Positions 16,191 to 23,930 of a stretch of 23,930 nucleotides of DNA are shown in pieces. The notes beneath the pieces are model-generated. The model saw only the letters and a list, made by a program, of their open reading frames with translations, was not told the DNA's origin and did no database searches. Origin of the DNA: Deltaproteobacteria bacterium (lineage in GTDB: Bacteria; Desulfobacterota; UBA8473). Location of the stretch: positions 1 through 23,930 of the forward strand of contig JAUXFK010000007.1 in assembly GCA_030623035.1 (NCBI GenBank), given 5' to 3'. How positions within the stretch are numbered: the stretch's first letter is position 1; every line of letters begins with the position of its first letter. A program made the translations under genes and the position numbers.

Positions 16191-16265
16191 TGGTGGGCGA
16201 TACTGGGTTCGAACCAGTGACTTCTACCGTGTGAAGGTAGCACTCTCCCACTGAGTTAATCGCCC
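16191..16265 (-). tRNA. tRNA-Val (anticodon CAC)
   Basis: Reading the minus strand, a complete cloverleaf folds: acceptor GGGCGAT/ATCGCCC, D-arm ACTC/GAGT, anticodon stem CTACC/GGTAG with loop TTCACAC (anticodon CAC, reads GTG), T-arm ACTGG/CCAGT with TTCGAAC, discriminator A and an encoded CCA. All stems are fully paired. It lies alone between the terminator of the dehydrogenase unit and the TonB-like gene. Confidence 0.95.
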
Positions 16266-16319
16266 ACAAATGTCTTTTGATTATCTAATATTGAACAATT
16301 TATTCTCTTATCCTAATCC

Positions 16320-16347
16320 TTGACTATAAAAACAAAATGACTATAAT
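16320..16347 (+). promoter_or_regulatory. Strong sigma-70-type promoter of the TonB-like gene
   Basis: TTGACT at 16320-16325 and a perfect TATAAT at 16342-16347 are 16 bases apart. The expected transcription start (about 16353-16355) falls within a few bases of the ATG at 16356, so the transcript would have almost no leader. Confidence 0.65.
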
Positions 16348-16355
16348 TAGACTCC

Positions 16356-16967
16356 ATGGAAGATCGCAGATTAAAAGGGCCTTTGATTATATCAATCGTT
16401 CTTCATTTATGTTTCGTCTCTCTTGCAAGTAACATCCAGTTGAGCCTCATTGAAGATAACCCTTTCAGGATAGTGCTTACCCCCTTCCCCTATCAAGAAA
16501 AACCCTCAAAATCCCTCAAAACCAAAAAGCCTTTAGAAAAACCGAAGGAGTTAGATCTTGCCCGTTCTGATATGAAACCTGAAAACCTTATCAAAGATAA
16601 AAAAAATAGTAGCCCACCGCCTTTCAAAAAAGAAAAGACAATCGAGTTGAATGCTCTAACCCCTCAAGATAACCCTTATCACAATATGATCAAAAGGAAG
16701 GTTGAATCCGCATGGTATTATCCCCATGAGGCAAGAGAAAAAGAACTCCAGGGGGAGCTGACCTTGAAATTCTCAATTTTAGCTGACGGCTCACTTACAG
16801 GGCTTCAACTTATACAACCATCAGGGTTTCTTGCCCTTGATGACGGGGCACTTAAATCAGTTTTATATGCAGCGCCTTTCTACTCAATTCCAAAGAAAAT
16901 GGGGATTGATAAGTTGAATATCATCGTGACATTTGAATATCGGATAGACTATTCTCTTCTGAAATGA
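16356..16967 (+). CDS. TonB-like energy transducer
   Basis: This is a 203-residue inner-membrane-anchored protein of TonB form: a short cytoplasmic start, one membrane segment (about residues 8-27, LIISIVLHLCFVSLAS), a Lys/Pro/Glu-rich periplasmic linker (about 45-100) and a TonB C-terminal domain (about 105-198, with KVESAWYYP, GELTLKFSILADGSL, IQPSGFLALDDGALKSV). TonB-type proteins transmit proton-motive force from ExbB/ExbD to outer-membrane receptors. No exbB, exbD or receptor gene is in the window. No ribosome binding site precedes the ATG; a strong promoter ends 8 bases before it. It converges with ahcY across 25 bp. Confidence 0.82.
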   Translation: MEDRRLKGPLIISIVLHLCFVSLASNIQLSLIEDNPFRIVLTPFPYQEKPSKSLKTKKPLEKPKELDLARSDMKPENLIKDKKNSSPPPFKKEKTIELNALTPQDNPYHNMIKRKVESAWYYPHEAREKELQGELTLKFSILADGSLTGLQLIQPSGFLALDDGALKSVLYAAPFYSIPKKMGIDKLNIIVTFEYRIDYSLLK

Positions 16968-16992
16968 AACACCTGACCTCTCCCCTTTGTGC

Positions 16993-18249
16993 TTATGTTC
17001 CCATATCCCATGATGCCAGATATTTTTTCTGTTCTTCTGTTAGGGTATCTATCTCTACCCCCATAGACTCGAGTTTGAGCTTTGCTATCCTCTCATCTAT
17101 TTCTATTGGTACTCTATAAACTATGTTATCGAACTTCTTGCCGTTGCGAACTAAATATTCTGCAGATAACGCCTGGTTTGCAAAACTCATATCCATAACA
17201 CTCGACGGATGCCCTTCTGCTGAAGCAAGGTTAATCAGCCTCCCTTCTCCTAATAGGTTTATCCTACGGCCATCCTTCAATGTATACTCATCTATTGAAT
17301 CCCGAATCCTTCTTTTGTTATCGCTGATCTCTTCCAGCCCTTTTATTTCTAATTCAACATTAAAATGGCCGGAATTCGCTATGATTGTGCCGTCCTTCAT
17401 CTTTAAGAAATGTTCTTTTCTGATAACATTAATGTCACCGGTAAGTGTACAGAAGAAATCTCCTATTTGGGCAGCATCTGCAATTGGCATCACTCGGTAT
17501 CCATCCATTACAGCCTCTAATGCCCTCAATGGATCGACTTCTGTAACAATTACATTTGCTCCCATACCCTTCGCCCTCATAGCGACTCCTCTACCACACC
17601 AGCCGTATCCACAAGCTACAAAGACAGAACCTGCCAGCAGACGATTCGTGGCACGAATAATCCCATCAATTGTACTCTGACCGGTTCCATAGCGGTTATC
17701 GAAGAGATGTTTTGTGTCTGCATCATTTACCGCTATAATAGGATATCTCAATACTCCTTCGTTTGCCATACTTCGAAGCCTTATGATACCAGTGGTCGTC
17801 TCTTCTGTCCCTCCAATAATCCCATCAATCAATTCGGTCCTCTGAGAATGTAAAGTAGAGATCAGGTCCGCTCCATCATCCATGGTAATCATTGGCTTTA
17901 TATCCAAAGCAGAATTGATATGCTTGTAATATGTCTCATTATCTTCGCCCTTCTTTGCAAATACCGGGATTTCACAATCCCTTACCAGGGATGCTGTGAC
18001 ATCATCCTGTGTGCTAAGAGGATTGGATGCACAGACCACAACGGAGGCTCCTCCCGCCTTCAAGGTCACCATCAAACTGGCCGTCTCAGTTGTAACATGA
18101 AGACAGGCAGCCACTCTTACCCCTTTTAATGGCTTTTCCTTTTCAAACCGATCCTTTATCAGGTTTAAAACAGGCATACTCTTGTTTGCCCATTCAATTC
18201 TCAGTCTTCCCTCTTCAGCAAGGTTTATATCCTTTATATCAAAATCCAC
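16993..18249 (-). CDS. ahcY: Adenosylhomocysteinase (S-adenosylhomocysteine hydrolase)
   Basis: This enzyme cleaves S-adenosylhomocysteine to adenosine and homocysteine, recycling the product of SAM-dependent methylation in the cytosol. The protein has 418 residues, the shorter form without the extra segment of many proteobacterial and eukaryotic enzymes. Visible motifs: HVTTETA (51-57), the DDGAD and GGTEETTTG blocks (124-154), NDADTKHLFDNRYGTGQS (175-192, with the K and D that act on the substrate), and the NAD-binding GYGWCGRG (214-221). The start at 18249 has an aaggagg site overlapping the end of metK, 10 bp upstream. It is the last gene of the minus-strand operon and directly uses the metabolite chain begun by MetK. 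Confidence 0.96.
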   Translation of the reverse strand: MDFDIKDINLAEEGRLRIEWANKSMPVLNLIKDRFEKEKPLKGVRVAACLHVTTETASLMVTLKAGGASVVVCASNPLSTQDDVTASLVRDCEIPVFAKKGEDNETYYKHINSALDIKPMITMDDGADLISTLHSQRTELIDGIIGGTEETTTGIIRLRSMANEGVLRYPIIAVNDADTKHLFDNRYGTGQSTIDGIIRATNRLLAGSVFVACGYGWCGRGVAMRAKGMGANVIVTEVDPLRALEAVMDGYRVMPIADAAQIGDFFCTLTGDINVIRKEHFLKMKDGTIIANSGHFNVELEIKGLEEISDNKRRIRDSIDEYTLKDGRRINLLGEGRLINLASAEGHPSSVMDMSFANQALSAEYLVRNGKKFDNIVYRVPIEIDERIAKLKLESMGVEIDTLTEEQKKYLASWDMGT

Positions 18250-18259
18250 TTCAACCTCC

Positions 18260-19423
18260 TTATATGCCCGCAGCTTTTTTTAGTATATCAATTTTATCCG
18301 TCTTTTCCCATGTAAAATCAGGGTCAGTCCTACCAAAATGGCCATAACATGCAGTTTTTTTGTATATTGGTCTCAATAAATCCAGGTGCTTGATTATTTT
18401 TAAAGGTTTTAAAGAAAAATTTTCTGTTACCAGTTTTGCAATCCTATCCGTAGGTATCACGCCGGTTCCATTGGTATTTATCATTACTGAGACAGGGTCG
18501 GCAATACCAATTGCATAAGCCAGTTGAACCTCGCATCTTTTTGCCAGACCTGCTGCTATAATGTTTTTGGCAATGTAGCGAGCCATATATGAGGCACTCC
18601 TATCCACCTTTGATGGATCCTTTCCGGAAAAGCATCCACCTCCATGACTCCCCTGACCTCCATAAGTATCGACAATTATTTTCCTGCCTGTCAAGCCACA
18701 ATCACCTTGAGGCCCGCCAACAACAAAACGCCCTGTAGGGTTAATATAGTATTTGGTCTCTTCATCCAAAAGGTTCTGCGGAATAATCTTTTTTATGACC
18801 TCTTCTATTATGCCCTCCTTAAGCGTCCGATACTCAACCTCCGGCGTATGCTGGCTCGAGACAACTATCGAATCAACCCTTATGGGTTTATTATCCACAT
18901 ACTCGATGGTGACCTGGGATTTTCCGTCAGGCCTTAAGAAATTCAGTATGCCCTCCCTTCGAACTTGAGCCATCCTCTTTGTGAGTTTATGGGCATAAAA
19001 CACTGGCATTGGCATCAACTCCGGGGTTTCGTCGCAGGCATAGCCAAACATCAAACCCTGATCACCGGCCCCCTGTTCTTTTCCGTTTGCCTCATTTACA
19101 CCGACGGCTATATCGGGCGATTGCTGATCAATGGAAGTAAGTACTGCACATGTCTTCCAATCAAACCCCATGGCCGAATCATTATACCCAATCTCCTTGA
19201 TCGTCTCCCTTATGATTTGAGGCATATCTACATAACAATCAGTAGTAATTTCTCCCGCGATTATAGCCATCCCGGTTGTAACCAGAGTCTCACAGGCCAC
19301 CCTTCCTTTCTGATCTTGAGCAATAATTGCATCAAGGATTGCATCGGATATCTGATCGGCTATCTTGTCAGGATGCCCTTCTGTCACCGATTCTGAAGTG
19401 AACAAAAATCTGTGCATTGACAT
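18260..19423 (-). CDS. metK: S-adenosylmethionine synthetase
   Basis: This 387-residue methionine adenosyltransferase makes SAM from ATP and methionine. Signatures: GHPDKIADQISDAILD (16-31), GAGDQG (118-123, ATP-binding) and GGGCFSGKDPSKVDRSASY (261-279, P-loop-like). The ATG at 19423 is preceded by aagggagg at a good distance; a second Met two codons later is less well placed. It sits 22 bp after ptsI and 10 bp before ahcY, leaving no room for a SAM riboswitch, so it is expressed with the upstream genes. All key motifs are complete. Confidence 0.97.
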   Translation of the reverse strand: MSMHRFLFTSESVTEGHPDKIADQISDAILDAIIAQDQKGRVACETLVTTGMAIIAGEITTDCYVDMPQIIRETIKEIGYNDSAMGFDWKTCAVLTSIDQQSPDIAVGVNEANGKEQGAGDQGLMFGYACDETPELMPMPVFYAHKLTKRMAQVRREGILNFLRPDGKSQVTIEYVDNKPIRVDSIVVSSQHTPEVEYRTLKEGIIEEVIKKIIPQNLLDEETKYYINPTGRFVVGGPQGDCGLTGRKIIVDTYGGQGSHGGGCFSGKDPSKVDRSASYMARYIAKNIIAAGLAKRCEVQLAYAIGIADPVSVMINTNGTGVIPTDRIAKLVTENFSLKPLKIIKHLDLLRPIYKKTACYGHFGRTDPDFTWEKTDKIDILKKAAGI

Positions 19424-19445
19424 AAAAATATCCTCCCTTAATATT

Positions 19446-21233
19446 TTATTCTATCTCTTTCAACCCCGCAAAGAGAATTGGAAAACGTTTTATCATCTCA
19501 TTTTTGACGAATGATCTGATCTCTGAAGCGGTAGTAAATTCCATGATATTATCTAAAAGCTCTTTTGACTCTTTAAGAGTTACAGCGCACACAATCTCTT
19601 TAACGCCCAATACGGATAAGGCATTCATGCTCAATTCGTCTAAATGCAATCCCAGAAGGATAGGGATATATATTGGTTCTCCAGCCATCTCTCCACACAT
19701 TCCGACTCTTATACCCTCATTATGTCCACATTCAACTACATGCTTTATTACTCTTAGAACCGCCGGATGTAACGGTTCATAAAGGTAACCTACATGTTCG
19801 TTCACTCGATCAATTGCCAGAGAATATTGGATGAGGTCATTGGTACCAATACTAAAAAAATCTACTTCCTTAGCCAGGATATCTGCCATAGTAACAGCTG
19901 ATGGAATCTCTATCATTATCCCGATCTCAATATCAGGGTCAAAAGGAATACCCTTAGCCTTCAGCTCAAACTTTACCTCTTCAAGGATCTCTTTTGTCTG
20001 GAGAATCTCACTAACACCTGAAATCATGGGGAACATGACCTTGACCTTCCCAAAGCTACTTGCCCTTAGGATCGCCTTCAACTGTGTTTTGAATATGTCC
20101 ACTTCTTTTAGACAAAACCTAATCGCCCTAAGGCCCAAAGCCGGGTTCATCTCTTTAGCAAGCTGAAGATTGGAACTGAACTTATCCCCTCCAATATCCA
20201 GAGTCCGTATTGTCGTTGAGCATGGATGTAATTGTTCTATAACCCTCTTATAAGTTTTAAAATGCTCTTCCTCCGATGGAAGCTCCTTTCTATTCAAGTA
20301 TAAAAATTCGGTTCTATACAAACCTATCCCTTCAGCGCCATGTTCGAGAACTGATGGGATTTCTTCAACCAGTTCGATATTTGCGACAACCTTAATCCTA
20401 TATCCATCGATTGTTTGAGCAGGCAAGTCTCTATACTTAAAGAGTTCTTTTTCCAGGCTCTCGTAAATCCTCTTTTTCTCTAAATATTCATTTAAAATCG
20501 CCTTTGAAGGATTTATTATTACAATTCCGGTCGTTCCGTCAACTATAAGTTGGTCTCCTATATTGACCTCTTGAGTTATCCTCTCTGAGCCGACCACAGC
20601 GGGGATCTCTAATGCCCTTGCCATAATTGCCGTATGAGATGTCTTTCCGCCTATATCGGTTACAAATCCGATAATAGTCTCCTTGCTCATCTGGGCTGTA
20701 TCTCCTGGAGACAAATCATGTGCAACAACAATAACCTTCTCCTTCAATCCGGAAATACTATCATGTCTCTTTCCTACAAGGTTTCTTAGAATCCTCTTAG
20801 CAACGTAATCGATATCGCTCCTTCTTTCACTTAAATACTCATCATCTATCTCTTTGAAGACGCTGCGAAGCTTTTGTAAGGTAATCTCTAATGCCCATTC
20901 TGCATTGATCTTTTCTTCTTTTATCTTATTTAAAGTCTCTTCTATAAGCATCTTGTCATCAAGGATCATCAAATGGGCATCGATTATATAAACGACGTCT
21001 TTGGCATTTTGACGGATAATATTCTTTTTTACACTTAAACACTGGTCCTTCGATTCTTTGACAGCGCTTTTAAAACGTTCCTCCTCTAAAGACACTTCAA
21101 CTTCATCAATAAGCCGATATGTAAAAAACATATCTGCCTTACCCCTATCAATGGGCTGAGCCTTTCCGATAACTATGCCAGGAGAACCTCCAACCCCTTT
21201 TATGCAGAAGTCTTCCTTTTTCTTATATTCCAT
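19446..21233 (-). CDS. ptsI: Phosphoenolpyruvate-protein phosphotransferase (PTS Enzyme I)
   Basis: Enzyme I takes phosphate from PEP and passes it to HPr. The protein has 595 residues, slightly longer than the usual 570-580. The phosphorylated His is H200 in GGKTSHTAIMARALEIPAVVG; the C-terminal PEP-binding barrel shows GIGLYRTEFLY, MIEIPSAV, FSIGTNDLIQY and MCGEMAGE (C513). It starts 2 bp after the ptsH stop, so the two are translationally coupled. No EII permease or EIIA gene is in the window; the pair may serve a regulatory PTS, or its EII is encoded elsewhere. Confidence 0.96.
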   Translation of the reverse strand: MEYKKKEDFCIKGVGGSPGIVIGKAQPIDRGKADMFFTYRLIDEVEVSLEEERFKSAVKESKDQCLSVKKNIIRQNAKDVVYIIDAHLMILDDKMLIEETLNKIKEEKINAEWALEITLQKLRSVFKEIDDEYLSERRSDIDYVAKRILRNLVGKRHDSISGLKEKVIVVAHDLSPGDTAQMSKETIIGFVTDIGGKTSHTAIMARALEIPAVVGSERITQEVNIGDQLIVDGTTGIVIINPSKAILNEYLEKKRIYESLEKELFKYRDLPAQTIDGYRIKVVANIELVEEIPSVLEHGAEGIGLYRTEFLYLNRKELPSEEEHFKTYKRVIEQLHPCSTTIRTLDIGGDKFSSNLQLAKEMNPALGLRAIRFCLKEVDIFKTQLKAILRASSFGKVKVMFPMISGVSEILQTKEILEEVKFELKAKGIPFDPDIEIGIMIEIPSAVTMADILAKEVDFFSIGTNDLIQYSLAIDRVNEHVGYLYEPLHPAVLRVIKHVVECGHNEGIRVGMCGEMAGEPIYIPILLGLHLDELSMNALSVLGVKEIVCAVTLKESKELLDNIMEFTTASEIRSFVKNEMIKRFPILFAGLKEIE

Positions 21234-21235
21234 CC

Positions 21236-21532
21236 TTAATCTTCCCCAAACTTTCCTATTATCAAACTGCCCAATTCTTCTATGGCTTCTTTTGCATCTT
21301 CTCCATCAGCCCTGATAATAATCTTGCTTCCCCGAGAAGCTGCCAACATTAATATCCCCATAATGCTTTTGCCATCAACCTCCAGGTCGTCTTTCTTTAT
21401 ATATATATCTGAATCAAACTTATTTGCTATTTTAACAAGTTGAGTCGCCGGTCTAACATGGACACCCAATTTGTTTATTATTGTAAAGGACTTGTTTGTC
21501 TCTCTTTCACCCGTATTGTCGGAATAAACCAT
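21236..21532 (-). CDS. ptsH: Phosphocarrier protein HPr
   Basis: This 98-residue HPr has a roughly 10-residue N-terminal extension against the usual 85-90. The phosphoryl-accepting H25 sits in GVHVRPATQLV with R27, and S56 in GKSIMG lies 31 residues later, the same spacing as H15/S46 in classical HPr, so both PEP-dependent and HPr-kinase sites are kept. The ribosome binding site is weak and very close to the ATG; coupling with recO, which ends 25 bp upstream, is possible. No internal Met or GTG gives a shorter start in frame. Confidence 0.95.
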   Translation of the reverse strand: MVYSDNTGERETNKSFTIINKLGVHVRPATQLVKIANKFDSDIYIKKDDLEVDGKSIMGILMLAASRGSKIIIRADGEDAKEAIEELGSLIIGKFGED

Positions 21533-21557
21533 ACCTTGTTTCTGTCTTTTTCACTAA

Positions 21558-22319
21558 TTAACTTAACATCTGTATTTTCTTCAAGAATTTCATAGAGTTT
21601 AGTTGTTTTCCCGTTTGATAATATATGAAATTGGTTAGTGCATCTTCACTCTCCTTTAATGCCTGATTTGAAAATACTAATCGATGAATCTTGTTAAAGT
21701 CCATATCTCTAGCCATCAGTAATATCCTCAAAGTCCCCAGAGATATGGAAGAGAGTTTCTTAAATCCATGAGAACACCTGTTGCAAAGTATCCCCCCTTT
21801 AACCGGGCTGAACCAAAACTTTTCTTTGCTAGACAATTTATGCGCGCATATCAGACACTCTTCTAATTGAGGTTGATATCCAAGAAGAGAGAGTAGGCGA
21901 ATCTCGAATATCCTTGCAATCTCCTCGTCAAGTTTCTGATAGTTTATAAGGAACAATGAATCAACCAGGAGGTTAAAAATCCCATCATTTTTTTCTTTCT
22001 CACCGACTAACCCATTAACCAACTCGACAAAATAACTTCCATATGCAACCTTTTGGATATCTTTACAGATTTCCATATACGACTCAATGCTATAACAACT
22101 GTTTATCCGTGCTAACCCCAGGTTCCCCTTATCAAAAAAAATAAGATTGATATATGAAAACAACTCAAGGGTACTGCCAAACCCCTTCTTGGTTCTCTTT
22201 GCCCCTTTTGCAATACCTCTCAATTTTCCAAAATCCCTAGTAAAAAAGGTTACTATTTTATCAGACTCGCTAAAATCCATAGACCGAATGACAATTGCCT
22301 CGGTCTTATAAAGAGGCAT
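21558..22319 (-). CDS. recO: DNA repair protein RecO
   Basis: This 253-residue RecO loads RecA with RecF/RecR during recombinational repair. The N-terminal OB fold begins LYKTEAIVIRSMDFSESDKIVTFFTRDFGKLRGIAKGAKR, typical of the family. The helical C-terminal domain holds a four-cysteine zinc site (C155, C158, C179, C182: CLIC ... CNRC), as in the Deinococcus and other zinc-type RecO proteins. The ATG at 22319 has only a weak gacgggg site 10-16 bases upstream. A 108-bp element ends 22 bases before the ATG, between this gene and mgtE. Confidence 0.93.
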   Translation of the reverse strand: MPLYKTEAIVIRSMDFSESDKIVTFFTRDFGKLRGIAKGAKRTKKGFGSTLELFSYINLIFFDKGNLGLARINSCYSIESYMEICKDIQKVAYGSYFVELVNGLVGEKEKNDGIFNLLVDSLFLINYQKLDEEIARIFEIRLLSLLGYQPQLEECLICAHKLSSKEKFWFSPVKGGILCNRCSHGFKKLSSISLGTLRILLMARDMDFNKIHRLVFSNQALKESEDALTNFIYYQTGKQLNSMKFLKKIQMLS

Positions 22320-22341
22320 ATAGAAGAACCCCGTCTAGTTC

Positions 22342-22449
22342 GTGTCCATCCATAAATGGCCCTTTTGCCCAATCTCTGTGTCAGGCTCGGATTTTAATCC
22401 CTTCCCCTTCCTTGACCTTGAACAAAATTGCTCATTTATGGATGGACAC
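22342..22449. repeat. Complete MITE-like element A with 17-bp perfect terminal inverted repeats
   Basis: gtgtccatccataaatg (22342-22358) and catttatggatggacac (22433-22449) are exact inverted copies that close a 108-bp non-coding element. The interior matches the left copy at 1-130. The flanks share ctagtt (22335-22340 and 22449-22454), a likely target duplication. The last base of the element is part of the mgtE stop codon (TAG on the minus strand). It carries no transposase, and its ends are unrelated to those of the insertion sequence at 5548, so an autonomous helper must lie elsewhere. Confidence 0.85.
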
Positions 22450-23810
22450 TAGTTAGGAATGATGTACTTTAAAAAAACAGTCGCTATGCCAAGATAAATA
22501 ACGATACCTGTAATATCATTGACAGTGGTAACAAACGGACCAGAAGCAATGGCCGGGTCTATATCCAATCTTTGAAATATTGCGGGTATTAAAGCACCCA
22601 TTGCTGATGCAATCGTTATTGCAACAAACATTGCAAACCCCACTATTAATCCCAATACAACAGTACCGTGCCAAAACGGGGCGATTAACCCTACAACCCC
22701 CCCACATACAAAACCCATTATCGCCCCTATCCTTATCTCCTTAAATAATATGCTTCCAATATGAGCAATATCTATCCTTCCTATGGCAATACCCCTTACT
22801 ACAATTGAAGATGACTGTATTCCTACATTACCACCCATAGCTGTAATAACGGGTATAAAGGTAACCAAAGCCAAAACATCCTTAATCGTAACCTTAAAAA
22901 GCCACATCAAATAACCTGTTAACAAACCACCGATCAGATTCGTCAGAAGCCAGGGCAGCCTCTTTTGAGATATTTTCAATATCTTTGGACCATAAACCAG
23001 GTCTTCGACTTCTCCCATCCCTGCCATCTTCATAAAGTCTTCCGACGTCTCCTCTTCAATAATATCGACGATATCATCAACAGTAATCCTACCTAAAAGA
23101 GTACCTGAACTATCTATCACTGGAATCGAAATCAAATCGTACTTTTGAATAATTTTCGCTACCTCTTCCTGATCAACATCGACATCAACCCTTATTGGGT
23201 CAGTCGTCATTATCTCTGATATCATAGTATCAGGTGTAGCCAGGATTAACTTACGAAGGGGCAATATCCCTGCCAATATGTTTTCTTCATCCGTTACAAA
23301 AACGTTATGAAAATCTTCCACCCTCTTACCAAAAGACCTTATACAACCGATTGCGTCTTCTACATTGATATTTACATTTACAGAGACCAGCTCTGTCTGC
23401 ATTATTCCTCCGGCAGTTTCTTTATCGTACAACAAGAGTTTTTTAACATCTCTGGAATCTTCTTGATCAATCTCCCTCAATATTGATTCTGCTTTATCGC
23501 CAGGTAGAGACCCTATAATATCTGTGGCATCATCCGTTTCCATATCATCCACGATTTGAGTCAGTTTGTCTTTTGACATATCATATATAATCTGGCGTCT
23601 TGAATTATCATCTATCTTTACAATTACCTCAGATGCAATCTCCACATCGAGTAAATAGAATACTTTTCTCTTTTCTTCCTTCCCTAAACTGTTTATCAAT
23701 TCAGCAATATCAACAGGATGGAACTCGGACAAGGCCTCGATGATTTCTTCAATATCTGAAAGCCCAATTAGGCCTTTAATGTAGTCTAGGTCTTTTATAC
23801 TTTTAACCAT
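22449..23810 (-). CDS. mgtE: Magnesium transporter MgtE
   Basis: This 453-residue MgtE-type Mg2+ channel has a cytosolic N domain of charged helices (about 20-130), two CBS domains (about 138-255) that sense Mg2+, a plug helix, and five membrane segments (about 285-450). Signature stretches are PVITAMGGNVGIQSS (320-334) and DPAIASGPFVTTVNDITG (418-435); the D in DPA matches the ion-binding Asp of the Thermus channel pore. The ATG at 23810 has an aaaagg site. The stop codon coincides with the end of the inserted element, and the protein ends ...YIIPN, close to normal length. It heads the minus-strand operon; a repeat-B copy lies just upstream. Confidence 0.95.
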   Translation of the reverse strand: MVKSIKDLDYIKGLIGLSDIEEIIEALSEFHPVDIAELINSLGKEEKRKVFYLLDVEIASEVIVKIDDNSRRQIIYDMSKDKLTQIVDDMETDDATDIIGSLPGDKAESILREIDQEDSRDVKKLLLYDKETAGGIMQTELVSVNVNINVEDAIGCIRSFGKRVEDFHNVFVTDEENILAGILPLRKLILATPDTMISEIMTTDPIRVDVDVDQEEVAKIIQKYDLISIPVIDSSGTLLGRITVDDIVDIIEEETSEDFMKMAGMGEVEDLVYGPKILKISQKRLPWLLTNLIGGLLTGYLMWLFKVTIKDVLALVTFIPVITAMGGNVGIQSSSIVVRGIAIGRIDIAHIGSILFKEIRIGAIMGFVCGGVVGLIAPFWHGTVVLGLIVGFAMFVAITIASAMGALIPAIFQRLDIDPAIASGPFVTTVNDITGIVIYLGIATVFLKYIIPN

Positions 23811-23843
23811 TTAAAACCTTTTAGGGGAACTATTTTGTTGCCC

Positions 23844-23930
23844 TGAACTTAGCGCCCTTCGGGCGGACTCTTTTGACAGGATTTACATGATTTTTTTACT
23901 CTTCTTATATCCTGATCATCTTGTACATCC
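23844..23930 (-). repeat. Intergenic repeat B, second copy, cut by the window edge
   Basis: This is an inverted copy of 7071-7152: both share the tgaactta end, the hairpin cgccc-ttc-gggcg (23853-23865), gactcttttgacaggat, and the block ending gatcatcttgtacatcc. This copy has about nine more bases (tacatgat region). Its hairpin side faces the mgtE start 33 bases away, as the first copy faces the CoA-transferase gene. Confidence 0.75.

Noticed and set aside
18244..19445. SAM riboswitch controlling metK or ahcY
   Set aside because: Gaps of 22 bp (ptsI-metK) and 10 bp (metK-ahcY) leave no room for such a structure.
1..22449. Element A copies as the ends of a 22-kb composite transposon
   Set aside because: The copies are short, differ in length and carry no transposase, and housekeeping genes (metK, ahcY, ptsI) lie between them, so mobilisation as one unit is unlikely.
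1..23930. CRISPR array, toxin-antitoxin pair or phage genes
   Set aside because: No regularly spaced direct repeats and no characteristic short gene pairs or structural phage proteins are visible; the repeats present are inverted, dispersed elements.

Overview
The window looks like a stretch of a moderately AT-rich anaerobic bacterial chromosome, probably a Desulfobacterota-type (deltaproteobacterial) fatty-acid or aromatic-acid degrader. This rests on gene content only: paired acyl-CoA dehydrogenases, a class III CoA-transferase, a giant 2-hydroxyacyl-CoA dehydratase activase-like protein and its HgdB-like partner, plus a compact PtsH/PtsI-MetK-AhcY operon. No marker gene fixes the taxon.

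Left part (1-7020): a repeat remnant at the window edge; a pair of plus-strand acyl-CoA dehydrogenases (419-2735); a 203-bp palindromic element between convergent genes; a minus-strand TPR lipoprotein with its own promoter; and a complete insertion sequence (about 5548-7020) of the IS256/Mutator type (ISH6/ISLre2-like), whose ORF ends inside the right terminal inverted repeat.

Middle part (7021-16116): a CaiB/BaiF-type CoA-transferase; a 973-residue activase with two tandem ASKHA domains, a cysteine cluster and a DUF2229/HgdB-like tail; an HgdB-like 460-residue protein; then a second acyl-CoA dehydrogenase pair closed by a good intrinsic terminator. The parts list (class III CoA-transferase, ATP-driven activase, HgdB-like protein, acyl-CoA dehydrogenases) recalls the fldAIBC-acdA and had clusters, but no ordinary dehydratase subunit pair and no ETF genes are present. 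A single CoA-ester catabolic locus, interrupted by mobile DNA, is the best inference. In both dehydrogenase pairs only one partner keeps a candidate catalytic Glu, as in heterotetrameric ChsE/PimCD-type enzymes.

Right part (16117-23930): a minus-strand tRNA-Val(CAC), a lone TonB-like gene with a strong promoter that would make a nearly leaderless mRNA, then a minus-strand housekeeping operon mgtE-recO-ptsH-ptsI-metK-ahcY. The mgtE-recO junction has been split by a 108-bp element with 17-bp perfect terminal inverted repeats. Four different inverted-repeat intergenic element families occur in 24 kb, two of them in more than one copy. This density of small non-autonomous elements is the most unusual sequence-level property of the window.
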